Shown piece after piece: positions 43,659-51,671 of a stretch of 64,000 bases of DNA (positions are counted from its first letter, which is position 1; each line of letters begins with the position of its first letter). The position numbers and the translations under genes were made by a program. Below the pieces are notes generated by a model. It saw only the letters and a program-made list of their open reading frames with translations. It searched no databases and was not told the DNA's origin. This DNA comes from JACDAE01 sp034438015 (GTDB taxonomy: Bacteria; Chloroflexota; Ktedonobacteria; Ktedonobacterales; Ktedonobacteraceae): NCBI GenBank assembly GCA_034438015.1, contig DAOTTD010000190.1:1-64000 (forward strand), in the 5' to 3' direction.

Positions 43659-46600
43659 CTCAGCTCTTTGGGATTTCAATCGATACGCTGACCATTATTC
43701 TCCTGACGATCGCCGGCCTCATCGTCGGCACCGTCCTGCTGCTGGCGCTCGGTAACAAGATCTTCTTCAAGATCGGTGTGCGCAATATTCCACGCAGGCG
43801 CACACAGATGATCCTGATCGTCTTCGCCCTGATGCTCTCGACGACGCTGCTCTCCAGCGTGCTGACGACGGGCGACGTGATGACCGCGGCGGTGCAGAGC
43901 GTCGCCGTGTACAACCTGGGCAACGTCGATGAGCTGATCGAGGGTGGACGCGCCCCGATTGGCCTCTATCCCGATGGCATATATTACCGCGTCGCCGCCA
44001 GAGCGAGTCGCAACCCCGATTCTAACATCGCCGCCGTCAGTGCAGCCCTGCGCGAACAGGGCCTCCTGATCGCGGACGAGACGTCGCGTCAGGTACGCTC
44101 GCAAGTGACCGGGCTGGGAGTGATTCCCGGCACCGAGGGCAGCTTCGGCGGCATGCAAAATATTGTAAGCAAGAAGACGATGACGATCGCCGCCCTGCAA
44201 CCAGACGAAGTTTATTTGAACCAGACACTCGCGCAGTTGCTCAACGCGAAGGCCGGCGATACAATATATGTCTACTCGCAGCGCTGGCAGAGGCAGCGGT
44301 TTGTTATGCGCGTGGCGGCGGTCGTCAATAATGCCGGTCTGGTGGGCGATAATTCGTTTCTGCTGGCACGTCCGGACTATTTCCGGCGCATCGAGCACGA
44401 TCCTGACGGCATCTCGCAGATCTTTATTGCCAATCGCGGTGGTGGTGGCCTCAGCGGCCTGGGGCTGTCGGATAGTGTAGCGGATACCCTGCATGACTGG
44501 ATTCCCCGCTACGTGCACGTTATCCAGGTCAAGCAGCAGGGCGTGCAGGTCTCGCAGAACGCCGAGGATATATTTTCGCGCATCTTTGCCCTCTTTACGC
44601 TCTTTGCCCTGGCGATCGGCCTGCTGCTGATCTTCCTGATCTTCGTCCTGCTGGCGGCTGAGCGGCGCGCGGAGATGGGAATGGTGCGCGCAATCGGTGT
44701 GCAGCGGCGACACCTCATATTGATGTTCCTCTTTGAGGGCGCCGTCTACGATCTGCTCGCGTCGTTCGTTGGCCTGCTCATTGGCATACTGGCAGGCATA
44801 GGGCTGCTGCAACTGCTTGGTCCCATTCTGCTGCGCTTCAATTTTCCGCTCAAGTTGACCTTCCAGCCGCACAGCATGATTATCGCCTACTGCCTGGGCG
44901 TGATCTTCACCTTCTGTTCGGTGGCCGTCTCGTCGTGGCTGGTCAGCCGTATGACGGTGGTGGAGGCCATGCGCGACCTGCCGGAGCTGGGCCGCTCTAC
45001 GGCCACGCCAGGAGAACTGTTAGCACGCCTGCTCCAGTTGTTGCGCCAGGGGAGCGGCGCGTTCGCCCAACGCAATGCGCGTCGCGTGCGCCGCGTCTTC
45101 TTCGAGATGATTCCGGACATCCTGATCGGGATAGTCGCTACACTGGTACGCCTGGGCTTGCTGCCGCTGCTGGCGGGCCTCTGGCTCTTGCAGTACGGAC
45201 TACAGAATACCGAGATTCTCCCGTTCTCGCTGGGCCTTTCGCTCATCGTCGTCGGCGGCGCGCTGGCAATCAAGGCCCTGCTGGAAGGTCTGTTCATGCT
45301 GGTTGCCTGGCTCCGTCGCCGTGAGCAGCCCCTGGACCGGCGCAGGGTACTGCCTGGACTGTTCGCAGCCGTGGTAGGGCTGGCGCTGATGGCCTACTGG
45401 GCGCTGCCGTTCGATGTACTGGCGTACCTCGGGCTGCCGCGCTTCCAGGGCGGCATCGAGATCTTCTTTATCGCGGGCCTGATGATGGTGCTGGGAACCG
45501 TCTGGGCGCTGATGGCTAACGCCCGCCTGCTCGTCAGTCCATTGCTGGCGCTCTGTGCGGGCTTTCCGGGCCTGTATGCTATGTCCCGGCTAGCCTCGGC
45601 CTATCCGCTGCATCGCCGCTTCCGTACGGGACTGAGCGTGGTGATGTTCAGCCTCGTCGTCTTCGCGATGACCGTCATGGCCGTAATCACCAGCGCCATG
45701 CAGAATACTTACGTCAATATAGATGCGCAGACGGGTGGTTATGACATCCAGGCCACGGCCTACTTCAAGCCTCTGCCGAACCTGCGCACGTCGTTGGTCC
45801 AGCACGGCATCAATCCCAACGCATTTTCGGCGATCGGCGTGCGTACATCGACCGCGGTGGGCGTGATTCAGCCCGATGCCAGCACGCCGCGCTGGTCCCT
45901 CTACCCGGCGCAACTGGTCAGCGGTGGTTTTCTACAGGGCTACGGACTGCACCTGACGGCGCGTGCGAAGGGTTTCGCCAGTGATAGCGCCGTCTGGCAC
46001 GCCTTACAGACGCATCCCAACTACGCGCTGATCGATAGCAGCGCTCTGCCTCCCAATCCAGATATCAACTCGTCGGTCTACGATCCCAATTCTCCGCAGG
46101 CAGCCAACGCGAGCGTGCCGGCCACACCGCCGGGGATAGATCCACACATAGCATTCGCGCTGAGTGGCGTCTACCAGGGCGATACCAGCTTCCCGGCGGT
46201 CCCCATCTGGGTCGTAGGGTCGCAGCTTCAGCAGTCGATGAAGTTGACCATTATCGGCGTTGTGGATAATAGCGACGGTGCGCACTTCGGGCTCTATATC
46301 CAGCCAGGAGTAGCCAGCCTGGCCAGTATCGGAACAGGCGTCGATCCAGCGCAGCCGGAGGCGCAGACTTATTACTTCAAGGTAGCGCCCGGACAGGACA
46401 AGCGTGCGTTGGCCCTGGCGCTCGGTTCCGCCTACCTGGACAATGGACTGGAGACCACGGTCCTGGAGGATGCTATCTGGCAGGCACGCGGGCCGCGCAT
46501 CCTGTTGAGCAACGTGCTCTTAGGGGTCGTGGGTATGACCTTGCTGCTCGGGATCGCGGCGCTGGCAATCACGGGGACGCGGGCCGTCGTCGAACGGCGC

Positions 46601-46909
46601 CAGCAGATTGGTATGCTGCGCGCGTTGGGCTGCGGAAGACGCCTGATCCAGGGCGCGTTCCTGCTCGAATCGTTCCTCGTTGGTGCTCTGGGAAGCATCC
46701 TGGGCATTGTGCTTGGCCTGATATTGGCGAACAATGTCTTCGCCGCCAACTTCTTCGAACAATACCAGACCGGGCTGACCTTCAGCATCCCCTGGCAGCA
46801 ACTGGGCATCATCATCGGTGTCTCGTTCTTCGCCTCGCTGCTGGGTGCTCTGCTGCCCGCGTGGCAGGCTGGTAGGATCGCGCCCGCCGAGGCGCTGCGC
46901 TACCAGTAA
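43655..46909 (+). CDS. Large FtsX/MacB-type ABC transporter permease
   Basis: 1084 residues with two FtsX-type membrane modules. An N-terminal helix near residues 10-30 precedes a periplasm-side domain, then the first module of three helices with 'ERRAEMGMVRAIGVQRRHLI', four or so intervening helices ('LVRLGLLPLLAGLWLLQYGL'), a second extracytoplasmic domain of ~300 residues, and a final module with 'ERRQQIGMLRALGCGRRLIQ'. Such permeases extract lipoproteins or transmit mechanical signals with a separate ATPase. No ATP-binding gene is adjacent. Coupling to the SGNH lipoprotein suggests that lipoprotein, or its product, is the cargo or partner. The start overlaps the upstream stop by four bases. 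Confidence 0.88.
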   Translation: MTQLFGISIDTLTIILLTIAGLIVGTVLLLALGNKIFFKIGVRNIPRRRTQMILIVFALMLSTTLLSSVLTTGDVMTAAVQSVAVYNLGNVDELIEGGRAPIGLYPDGIYYRVAARASRNPDSNIAAVSAALREQGLLIADETSRQVRSQVTGLGVIPGTEGSFGGMQNIVSKKTMTIAALQPDEVYLNQTLAQLLNAKAGDTIYVYSQRWQRQRFVMRVAAVVNNAGLVGDNSFLLARPDYFRRIEHDPDGISQIFIANRGGGGLSGLGLSDSVADTLHDWIPRYVHVIQVKQQGVQVSQNAEDIFSRIFALFTLFALAIGLLLIFLIFVLLAAERRAEMGMVRAIGVQRRHLILMFLFEGAVYDLLASFVGLLIGILAGIGLLQLLGPILLRFNFPLKLTFQPHSMIIAYCLGVIFTFCSVAVSSWLVSRMTVVEAMRDLPELGRSTATPGELLARLLQLLRQGSGAFAQRNARRVRRVFFEMIPDILIGIVATLVRLGLLPLLAGLWLLQYGLQNTEILPFSLGLSLIVVGGALAIKALLEGLFMLVAWLRRREQPLDRRRVLPGLFAAVVGLALMAYWALPFDVLAYLGLPRFQGGIEIFFIAGLMMVLGTVWALMANARLLVSPLLALCAGFPGLYAMSRLASAYPLHRRFRTGLSVVMFSLVVFAMTVMAVITSAMQNTYVNIDAQTGGYDIQATAYFKPLPNLRTSLVQHGINPNAFSAIGVRTSTAVGVIQPDASTPRWSLYPAQLVSGGFLQGYGLHLTARAKGFASDSAVWHALQTHPNYALIDSSALPPNPDINSSVYDPNSPQAANASVPATPPGIDPHIAFALSGVYQGDTSFPAVPIWVVGSQLQQSMKLTIIGVVDNSDGAHFGLYIQPGVASLASIGTGVDPAQPEAQTYYFKVAPGQDKRALALALGSAYLDNGLETTVLEDAIWQARGPRILLSNVLLGVVGMTLLLGIAALAITGTRAVVERRQQIGMLRALGCGRRLIQGAFLLESFLVGALGSILGIVLGLILANNVFAANFFEQYQTGLTFSIPWQQLGIIIGVSFFASLLGALLPAWQAGRIAPAEALRYQ

Positions 46910-46910
46910 G

Positions 46911-47078
46911 CTCTATGAACCTTTTCACTTGGAATTCAACACTGAACTGGGTATGTTTGGTTTTCTTGTCCTGACCGATAATACGGTCTGGCCCGTCGAT
47001 AGGGAGTTTTTCACGTTTCTTCATGATCTCTACCAGGCTGACATCGCAGGCCTCGGCCAGGATTTCGACTGCTTCAAT
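46911..47078 (+). pseudogene. Multicopper oxidase remnant, 5' portion
   Basis: Immediately after the permease stop, the plus strand reads 'HLEFNTELGMFGFLVLTDNT' and continues through 'WPVDREFFTFLHDLYQADIA' to 'GQDFDCFN'. The first part resembles the end of cupredoxin domain 1 (HCHxxxHxxxGM...GFLVV), with the second His now Asn and the first HC lost. The 5' end of the gene is missing. The frame is cut at the TCAAT that borders the inserted element and resumes in frame at 49380. Confidence 0.7.
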
Positions 47079-47215
47079 CAGGGTTTCACGCCAATAATCG
47101 GCCTACGCATCTAGATAAGGAAGTTCTCAGGTGCTCGATGAGGAGGGGATACTAGAGTAGCAGGGTCTGGCGTTTCCTGCGCACCTCACATGAGGAAGAT
47201 AGGCATCGTCTTTGC

Positions 47216-47445
47216 TCAGGTCCTTCTCCTTGAGAGGTACAGACGAGCCAGTGACGTGAGATGCTGCTCTTCTGTCACATGTTCCTCAAAAAGGAGAACG
47301 CCCACCAGCGTTGGCTCCTCATGCCATTGACCTCATGAACGCAGACAAGGGCAGCTTCTGCACCTTAGTGCAGGCTGGCATCTGCCCATCTGGTACCGGC
47401 CATGACTGGTGCTCATTCTCTGCTGCGAAGAAGCGGTTTCAAGAT
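47216..47445 (-). pseudogene. Decayed reading frame inside the element, unknown family
   Basis: On the minus strand 'ENEHQSWPVPDGQMPACTK' and 'VQKLPLSAFMRSMA' run into a stop, and after a frame change near 47325 'HEEPTLVGVLLFEEHVTEEQ' and 'HLTSLARLYLSRRRT' follow. The composition looks protein-like, but I cannot name a family. It might be a leftover of the element's own transposition or accessory gene. The rest of 47125-47614 shows nothing. Confidence 0.3.
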
Positions 47446-47614
47446 GCGCTTGTAAAATCTCAATCATTACTATACACTTGTGATATACCCTGTGGTTGTC
47501 AAGCAAGATGAAAGGAGGTGGAGTGAGCCCATTGCTGTTGTCCCTGGCTTTCTTTTGTCCTTGACTTTCTTTCGGGAATGGAATCCCCCATCATTATTTT
47601 CAAGGAGGCAAACA

Positions 47615-48772
47615 ATGGCTGATATCGTCAAGAGTCCTCCTCCGGCCCCTGAGATCCCGCCCCGTGGAGGCCTGTGGGGCCGTTTGGAGGAGCAGTTCGG
47701 ACTCCGTCAACTCATTTGGGAGTACATGACCCCAGTGGAGACGAACAGCATCTGGTATCTGCTCGGTGGGGTCCTCGCCATTGCATTGGTGCTCGAGATC
47801 CTCACGGGCATGCTGCTCTCGTTGGTCTATGTGCCGGACGCGAGCAAGGCCTATGCCATCACCGCAAGCCTGCTCAGCTCGCCCGGCTGGCACATCATCC
47901 TCAACTTCCACTACTGGAACGCCTTTCTCATCTTCGCACTCGTCATGATCCACATGCTACGCGTGTTCATCAGCGGTGGCTACCTGCGTGGCAAACAAGG
48001 GCTCTGGCTGGTGGGCGTGGTACTGGCGGGGCTGACCTTTCTCTTGTCAATAACCGGCGAAAGTCTGCACTGGGATGAGGTCGGGTTCGCGGTGCCCTGG
48101 CACGTGTCGGAAGTGTTCCAAGCCTTTGGCCTGGCAGGCTTTTTCCAGTACACCTTCGCGGATTTGCGCAATGTGGCCACCGCGACCCCAAAGCTCGGCC
48201 AGCTCTACGCCGCGCATATTGCGATTACTTCCATCCTCCTGGTGGTTTTCATCGTCTGGCACTACTACCTCATCCGCATCAAAGGGATCTCGCTGCCGTT
48301 CTGGCTCCGGGTGAGTGGTCGCAAGGCCGCTTTTAGCGAGCACGTGAAAGGGTGGCTCATCTATGGCGGGATCATTATGGGTGTCATCCTGCTGCTGGCT
48401 CTCTTTGTGCCTCGTGATGCAGGCATCGTTCCCCAGCTCCTTCCCTCCTCACCCTTCTTTGGCTCCAAGCACGGTCCTGGGGCCCTGGGAACCAAGCCGA
48501 GCTTTCCGATTAGCTGGACGCACGGCATGAACGTCTTTGTGGGAGAGCATCTCTTGATTGAGCCAGATATCTGGGGAACCATGATCGGGATGACGCTGAT
48601 GCTCCTCGCGCTCATCGCTATTCCCTTCCTTGATCGGAGCAAGCAGGAACCGGGCAACCGTGCTGAAGCGTTCAACTGGCGCACGCGCGGCTGGGCGTTT
48701 GTGGCGATGGTGATCTTCTGGCTGGTGATGATTGTCGGCATCATTCAGAATGCCGTGGCCGGAGCCGGCTAA
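47615..48772 (+). CDS. Cytochrome b (b6-type N-domain) family protein
   Basis: 386 residues from the ATG that follows AAGGAGGC. The N-terminal half is a cytochrome b/b6 domain. Heme-ligand histidines are His99 and His113 (H-x13-H) in 'FHYWNAFLIFALVMIHML', and His201 and His216 (H-x14-H) in 'HIAITSILLVVFIVWHYYL'; the x14 spacing in the second helix is the b6-type pattern. 'TGESLHWDEVGFAVPWH' resembles the quinone-side loop. The C-terminal half has three more helices with 'IPFLDRSK', as in subunit IV-like parts, but no PEWY motif was found. No Rieske, cytochrome c or b6f partner is adjacent; the gene lies inside the transposon-like element. Confidence 0.88.
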   Translation: MADIVKSPPPAPEIPPRGGLWGRLEEQFGLRQLIWEYMTPVETNSIWYLLGGVLAIALVLEILTGMLLSLVYVPDASKAYAITASLLSSPGWHIILNFHYWNAFLIFALVMIHMLRVFISGGYLRGKQGLWLVGVVLAGLTFLLSITGESLHWDEVGFAVPWHVSEVFQAFGLAGFFQYTFADLRNVATATPKLGQLYAAHIAITSILLVVFIVWHYYLIRIKGISLPFWLRVSGRKAAFSEHVKGWLIYGGIIMGVILLLALFVPRDAGIVPQLLPSSPFFGSKHGPGALGTKPSFPISWTHGMNVFVGEHLLIEPDIWGTMIGMTLMLLALIAIPFLDRSKQEPGNRAEAFNWRTRGWAFVAMVIFWLVMIVGIIQNAVAGAG

Positions 48773-48821
48773 CTAGGCGGGGGAGTGCCGGAGCACAAGC
48801 AGAGGGAGGAAGAGGCATCGT

Positions 48822-49181
48822 ATGATCATCGCTCTCCATTTGTTTCTGGCCTTGGTCAGTCTGGCGGTCATGGCACTGGCTGGCCTGGAAGCCGGCATAC
48901 GCGCTGTGCGGGGACGTACACCTGGCCAGCTTTCGGCACGCATCTTTACGAGCACGCTCTTGCTGGTGGGCGTGACGGCGGCAGGCGGTTTGGGAATGTT
49001 CCTGGGTGGTGCACGCCCTCACGAAGGGCTGCATTTCCTCTACGCACTGCTGGCGTTCGCTGCGCTTCCGGTGAGCAGCGCGCTCGCTGGCAAGGCGTCG
49101 CTGCGTGGACGCGCATGGATCACGGTGGGTGGTGCGCTGCTCGGTCTCGTGCTGCTCGTGCGGCTCTTCATGACCGGCTGA
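48822..49181 (+). CDS. Small four-helix membrane protein linked to cytochrome b
   Basis: 119 residues, almost wholly hydrophobic with about four transmembrane helices ('IIALHLFLALVSLAVMALAG', 'FTSTLLLVGVTAAGGLGMFL', 'LYALLAFAALPVSSALAG' and a final 'GALLGLVLLVRLFMTG'). His6 in the first helix and His71 before the third could bind heme, but this is speculative. The ATG follows a run of GGAGGAAG. It lies 50 bases after the cytochrome b gene inside the same element and is probably an accessory subunit. No family recognised. Confidence 0.7.
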   Translation: MIIALHLFLALVSLAVMALAGLEAGIRAVRGRTPGQLSARIFTSTLLLVGVTAAGGLGMFLGGARPHEGLHFLYALLAFAALPVSSALAGKASLRGRAWITVGGALLGLVLLVRLFMTG

Positions 49182-49379
49182 GGAGATGAGTACCGGCAGC
49201 TGCGGCATCCGCATGGACAAGAGAGGATTGGGAGGAGAGGGACGACGTCTGTTGTGGAAATGTCCAGGCGAGCCCCCCCTGGATCTGACACAGCAGGCGT
49301 CGTTCGTTTGCTCAAAGCGGCCGACAAGCACCTTCCTTGTCTAGATGCGTCGAAAAGCTATGTGGCGTGAAACCCTGTC

Positions 49380-49658
49380 AATGGCTATGCGTATCTTGGC
49401 AATACGCCAACGTTCAACGCCAGGGTGGGCGATAGGGTGCGCTGGCATATTGCGGTCCTGGGCAAGGAGTTCCACGTCTTCCACGTGCACGGCCATCGCT
49501 GGCAGACGAACGGCCAGTTTACGGATACGCACCTGCTGGGGCCCTCGATGGCGGCCTCGTTCGAGTTCGTCGAGGATAATCCGGGCAAATGGCTCTACCA
49601 CTGCCATGTGACCGACCATATGATGGGCGGCATGACGGGTCTGTATGTAGTGGAATAG
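49380..49658 (+). pseudogene. Multicopper oxidase remnant, 3' portion
   Basis: Continues the interrupted oxidase in frame: 'NGYAYLGNTPTFNARVGDRV', then the copper-site segment 'FHVFHVHGHRWQTNGQF' and the closing 'WLYHCHVTDHMMGGMTGLYV' with HCH, His and Met for the type 1/3 copper ions. It ends at a TAG. These 92 codons are the last cupredoxin domain. As the 5' part is truncated and the gene is split by the element, no working oxidase can be made. Confidence 0.8.
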
Positions 49659-49665
49659 TGGATTC

Positions 49666-49710
49666 GTGGGCCGGTGCGGTATTATGTGAGCCGGTGCAAG
49701 ACCGGCCCAC
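49666..49710. terminator. Hairpin near the phoU stop
   Basis: GTGGGCCGGT (49666-49675) and ACCGGCCCAC (49701-49710) form a perfect 10-bp inverted repeat in the short gap between the oxidase remnant and phoU. The 10-mer CGGTATTATG occurs directly after each arm (49677 and 49712), so the stretch may also be a partial duplication. Confidence 0.5.
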
Positions 49711-49716
49711 ACGGTA

Positions 49717-50481
49717 TTATGCGGGTTCGGGTGTGTGGATAATGTTCTCGCCCTCTTCGGTGAAGACGATGCGCTCGCAGATATTCGTGCAGTGGTCCGA
49801 GACGCGCTCCAGTTTATGTGCAATCCAGAGCAGGTAAGTGACGCGCTGTAGAATCAGCGCGTCGCTCTGTAAAGCGGGAATGGCGCGCGCACCCGCCATC
49901 ATTGCCATGAGGTCGTGACGCACCAGGTGGTAGCGCACGTCGACGACATCATCTTCCTCGCGAATGGCGCGGGCGGCGGTGGCATCGCGATTCGCGAACG
50001 CCCTCATGGTGCCCTGCAAGACTTTGCGCGCCTCTTCGCCCAGATCGAGCAATCCTCGCATCAGGGAAGCCTCGGTGATCTTCTCGTTGCCGGACCCGTG
50101 CACTGCGTCGCCGTCTACATGGAGCGATGGGAGATGCTCACCGCGCAGAGGGGCCATGCGCAGGATGATCTGTGCGATTCCGGCAGCGCCGTCGCCTGTG
50201 CGCTCCAGATCGCCCGCAATCGACAGGGAAGAGGTGAGGTAGCGCAGGTCGCGCCCGCCCAGGGGCTGTTGTAGTGTCAATAAACGGATCGTGTGCTCTT
50301 CTATGGTCATACGCAAACTATCGATCAGACTATCGTTCTCAATTACCAGACCTGCGGTTGCCAGGTCGCCCTTCTCAAGGGCGTTCAGTGCTTTTGCCAG
50401 CGCGTTGTCAACAAGTGAGCCCAGTCGTATGATCTGCCCGTTGAGGGCTTCGAGCTCTCTGTCCAGGACCGTCCTTGCCAT
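49717..50481 (-). CDS. phoU: Phosphate signalling protein PhoU
   Basis: 254 residues from the ATG that follows AAGGAGAA. It shows two three-helix PhoU repeats. Each has the metal-site helix pattern: 'ENDSLIDSLRMTIEEHTIRL' with 'IAGDLERTGDGAAGIA' in the first, and 'EEDDVVDVRYHLVRHDLM' with 'IAHKLERVSDHCTNICERIV' in the second, the latter being the well-known PhoU signature. An insertion of ~20 residues ('RGEHLPSLHVDGDAVHGSG') follows the first repeat. PhoU links the Pst transporter to the PhoR kinase to repress phosphate uptake. No pst or pho genes are present here, so it is an orphan. Confidence 0.92.
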   Translation of the reverse strand: MARTVLDRELEALNGQIIRLGSLVDNALAKALNALEKGDLATAGLVIENDSLIDSLRMTIEEHTIRLLTLQQPLGGRDLRYLTSSLSIAGDLERTGDGAAGIAQIILRMAPLRGEHLPSLHVDGDAVHGSGNEKITEASLMRGLLDLGEEARKVLQGTMRAFANRDATAARAIREEDDVVDVRYHLVRHDLMAMMAGARAIPALQSDALILQRVTYLLWIAHKLERVSDHCTNICERIVFTEEGENIIHTPEPA

Positions 50482-50686
50482 GCAGCGTTCTCCTTCATCT
50501 CTATGGTATGGCGCAGTGTGTGCGCTTCCAGCCTGCATCTCGGTGGCCTCATGCACGCGTCATAGTGCAAAAAGGCATCCATGCCGGAACCCTCTGATAC
50601 TGTATCACATTTATAGCAGAAAAGATAGAGCCAACTATTCTAATACTTATTCTATTCTTTAGGGATAAGTGACGCCCGTGATAAAA

Positions 50687-50715
50687 TTGACAGTTCTTTT
50701 AGACAATGCTACAGT
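50687..50715 (+). promoter_or_regulatory. Promoter of the PIG-L deacetylase gene
   Basis: -35 TTGACA (50687-50692), 17-base spacer, -10 TACAGT (50710-50715), about 110 bases before the start. The rest of 50482-50825 holds no gene. Confidence 0.6.
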
Positions 50716-50825
50716 AGCAATGAGGATTCTACACAAACCCCCCTCGTCGGGTGTGGGACAAGCTCCATGTCGGCGATGGTGAGATCAAATAGGACAGGCA
50801 GCCAGGATAGGAAGGAGCAGGTATT

Positions 50826-51659
50826 ATGTCCACGAAACGGCTACTCGGCGTCTTCGCCCACCCAGATGACGAGGGCTTTGTCGGCGGAGCTTTATTGCAT
50901 TATCACTCGCTCGGCGTTGAGACTGGTCTGGTCTACGCGACGCGTGGCGAGGTGGGAGAGATCTTCGATCCGGTGCTGGCGACGCCCGAGAATATGGGCC
51001 AGGTGCGTGAGGCCGAGATGCGGGCGGCGGCTGATGTGCTGGGTGTGCAGCATCTGTGGTTTCTGAATTTCCGCGACTCGGGCATGTATGGGACGCCTGC
51101 TAACGAGGACCCGCGTGCCCTGATCAACGCGAGCGCCGCCGCGGTCATCGGAGAACTGGTCGCCATTATTCGCGAGTTTCGCCCCCAGGTCATGGTCACG
51201 TTCGACGAGACGGGTGGTTTTGGACATCCCGATCATATGGCCGTGTACAGAAATACTGTAGGCGCATTTCACGCAGCGGCGGACGGGGAGCAATATCCCG
51301 AGGCGGGCCCGGCGCACACTGTAGCCAAGCTCTATTACAGTTCGTATACACGTTGGCAGTTTGTGACGCTGGCCGAGTGGGTGGGTCTGGAGTCGGACAT
51401 CTTCAAGGGCAAGGACCCCCACGAGATAGGCATCCCCGACGATAAGATCAGTGTTCTGCTCGATGTCGAGCGTTGGCAGGATGCCAAGGCGCGCGCACGG
51501 GCTATGCATCGCACGCAGATCAATCCCAACAATGCGATGCTGAGCCTGCCCGAGGACATGCAGCGCAAGTGGCGCAGCACCGAGTTCTATCAGCTCGCCA
51601 CATCGCGCGTGGGTCCCGATCTGATGGGCGAGAACGATCTGTTCGCGCGCGTGCCGTAG
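50826..51659 (+). CDS. PIG-L/LmbE family deacetylase
   Basis: 277 residues. The zinc site is complete: AHPDDE at residues 11-16 and 'GGFGHPDHMAVYRNTVGAFH' near residue 137. The family removes acetyl groups from N-acetylglucosamine linked to small thiols or lipids, as in mycothiol (MshB) and bacillithiol (BshB) synthesis or GlcNAc-PI. 'NFRDSGMYGTPANEDPRAL' resembles the MshB/Mca branch. Given the PimA-like and PatA-like genes elsewhere in the window, a GlcNAc-inositol substrate is conceivable but unproven. The gene stands alone with its own promoter. Confidence 0.87.
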   Translation: MSTKRLLGVFAHPDDEGFVGGALLHYHSLGVETGLVYATRGEVGEIFDPVLATPENMGQVREAEMRAAADVLGVQHLWFLNFRDSGMYGTPANEDPRALINASAAAVIGELVAIIREFRPQVMVTFDETGGFGHPDHMAVYRNTVGAFHAAADGEQYPEAGPAHTVAKLYYSSYTRWQFVTLAEWVGLESDIFKGKDPHEIGIPDDKISVLLDVERWQDAKARARAMHRTQINPNNAMLSLPEDMQRKWRSTEFYQLATSRVGPDLMGENDLFARVP

Positions 51660-51671
51660 CCCATCGAGGCA

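Larger units (their letters stand above)
47079..49377 (+). mobile_element. 2.3-kb inverted-repeat transposon-like element carrying a cytochrome b gene
   Basis: The ends are imperfect inverted repeats of about 46 bases: 15 identical outer bases (CAGGGTTTCACGCCA, 47079-47093 and complement 49363-49377), an 11/12-base variable part, then about 19 bases with one mismatch (ACGCATCTAG... at 47105). The element is flanked by the direct repeat TCAAT (47074-47078 and 49378-49382). Removing it with one repeat restores an open multicopper oxidase frame across the junction. Inside are a cytochrome b gene, a small membrane protein gene and a decayed minus-strand reading frame; no intact transposase. Long repeats with a 5-bp duplication recall Tn3-like elements, though the usual GGGG tip is absent. 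Confidence 0.85.

Noticed and set aside
43676..44872. 398-codon open frame on the minus strand opposite the FtsX permease
   Set aside because: Shadow of the permease; it is rich in His, Gln and Arg, as expected from reading a GC-rich gene backwards.
46812..47095. Minus-strand peptide reading WRETLIEAVEILAEACDVSL, first taken as a remnant gene
   Set aside because: It is the antisense of the multicopper oxidase remnant and the element's end repeat, which explain the sequence better.
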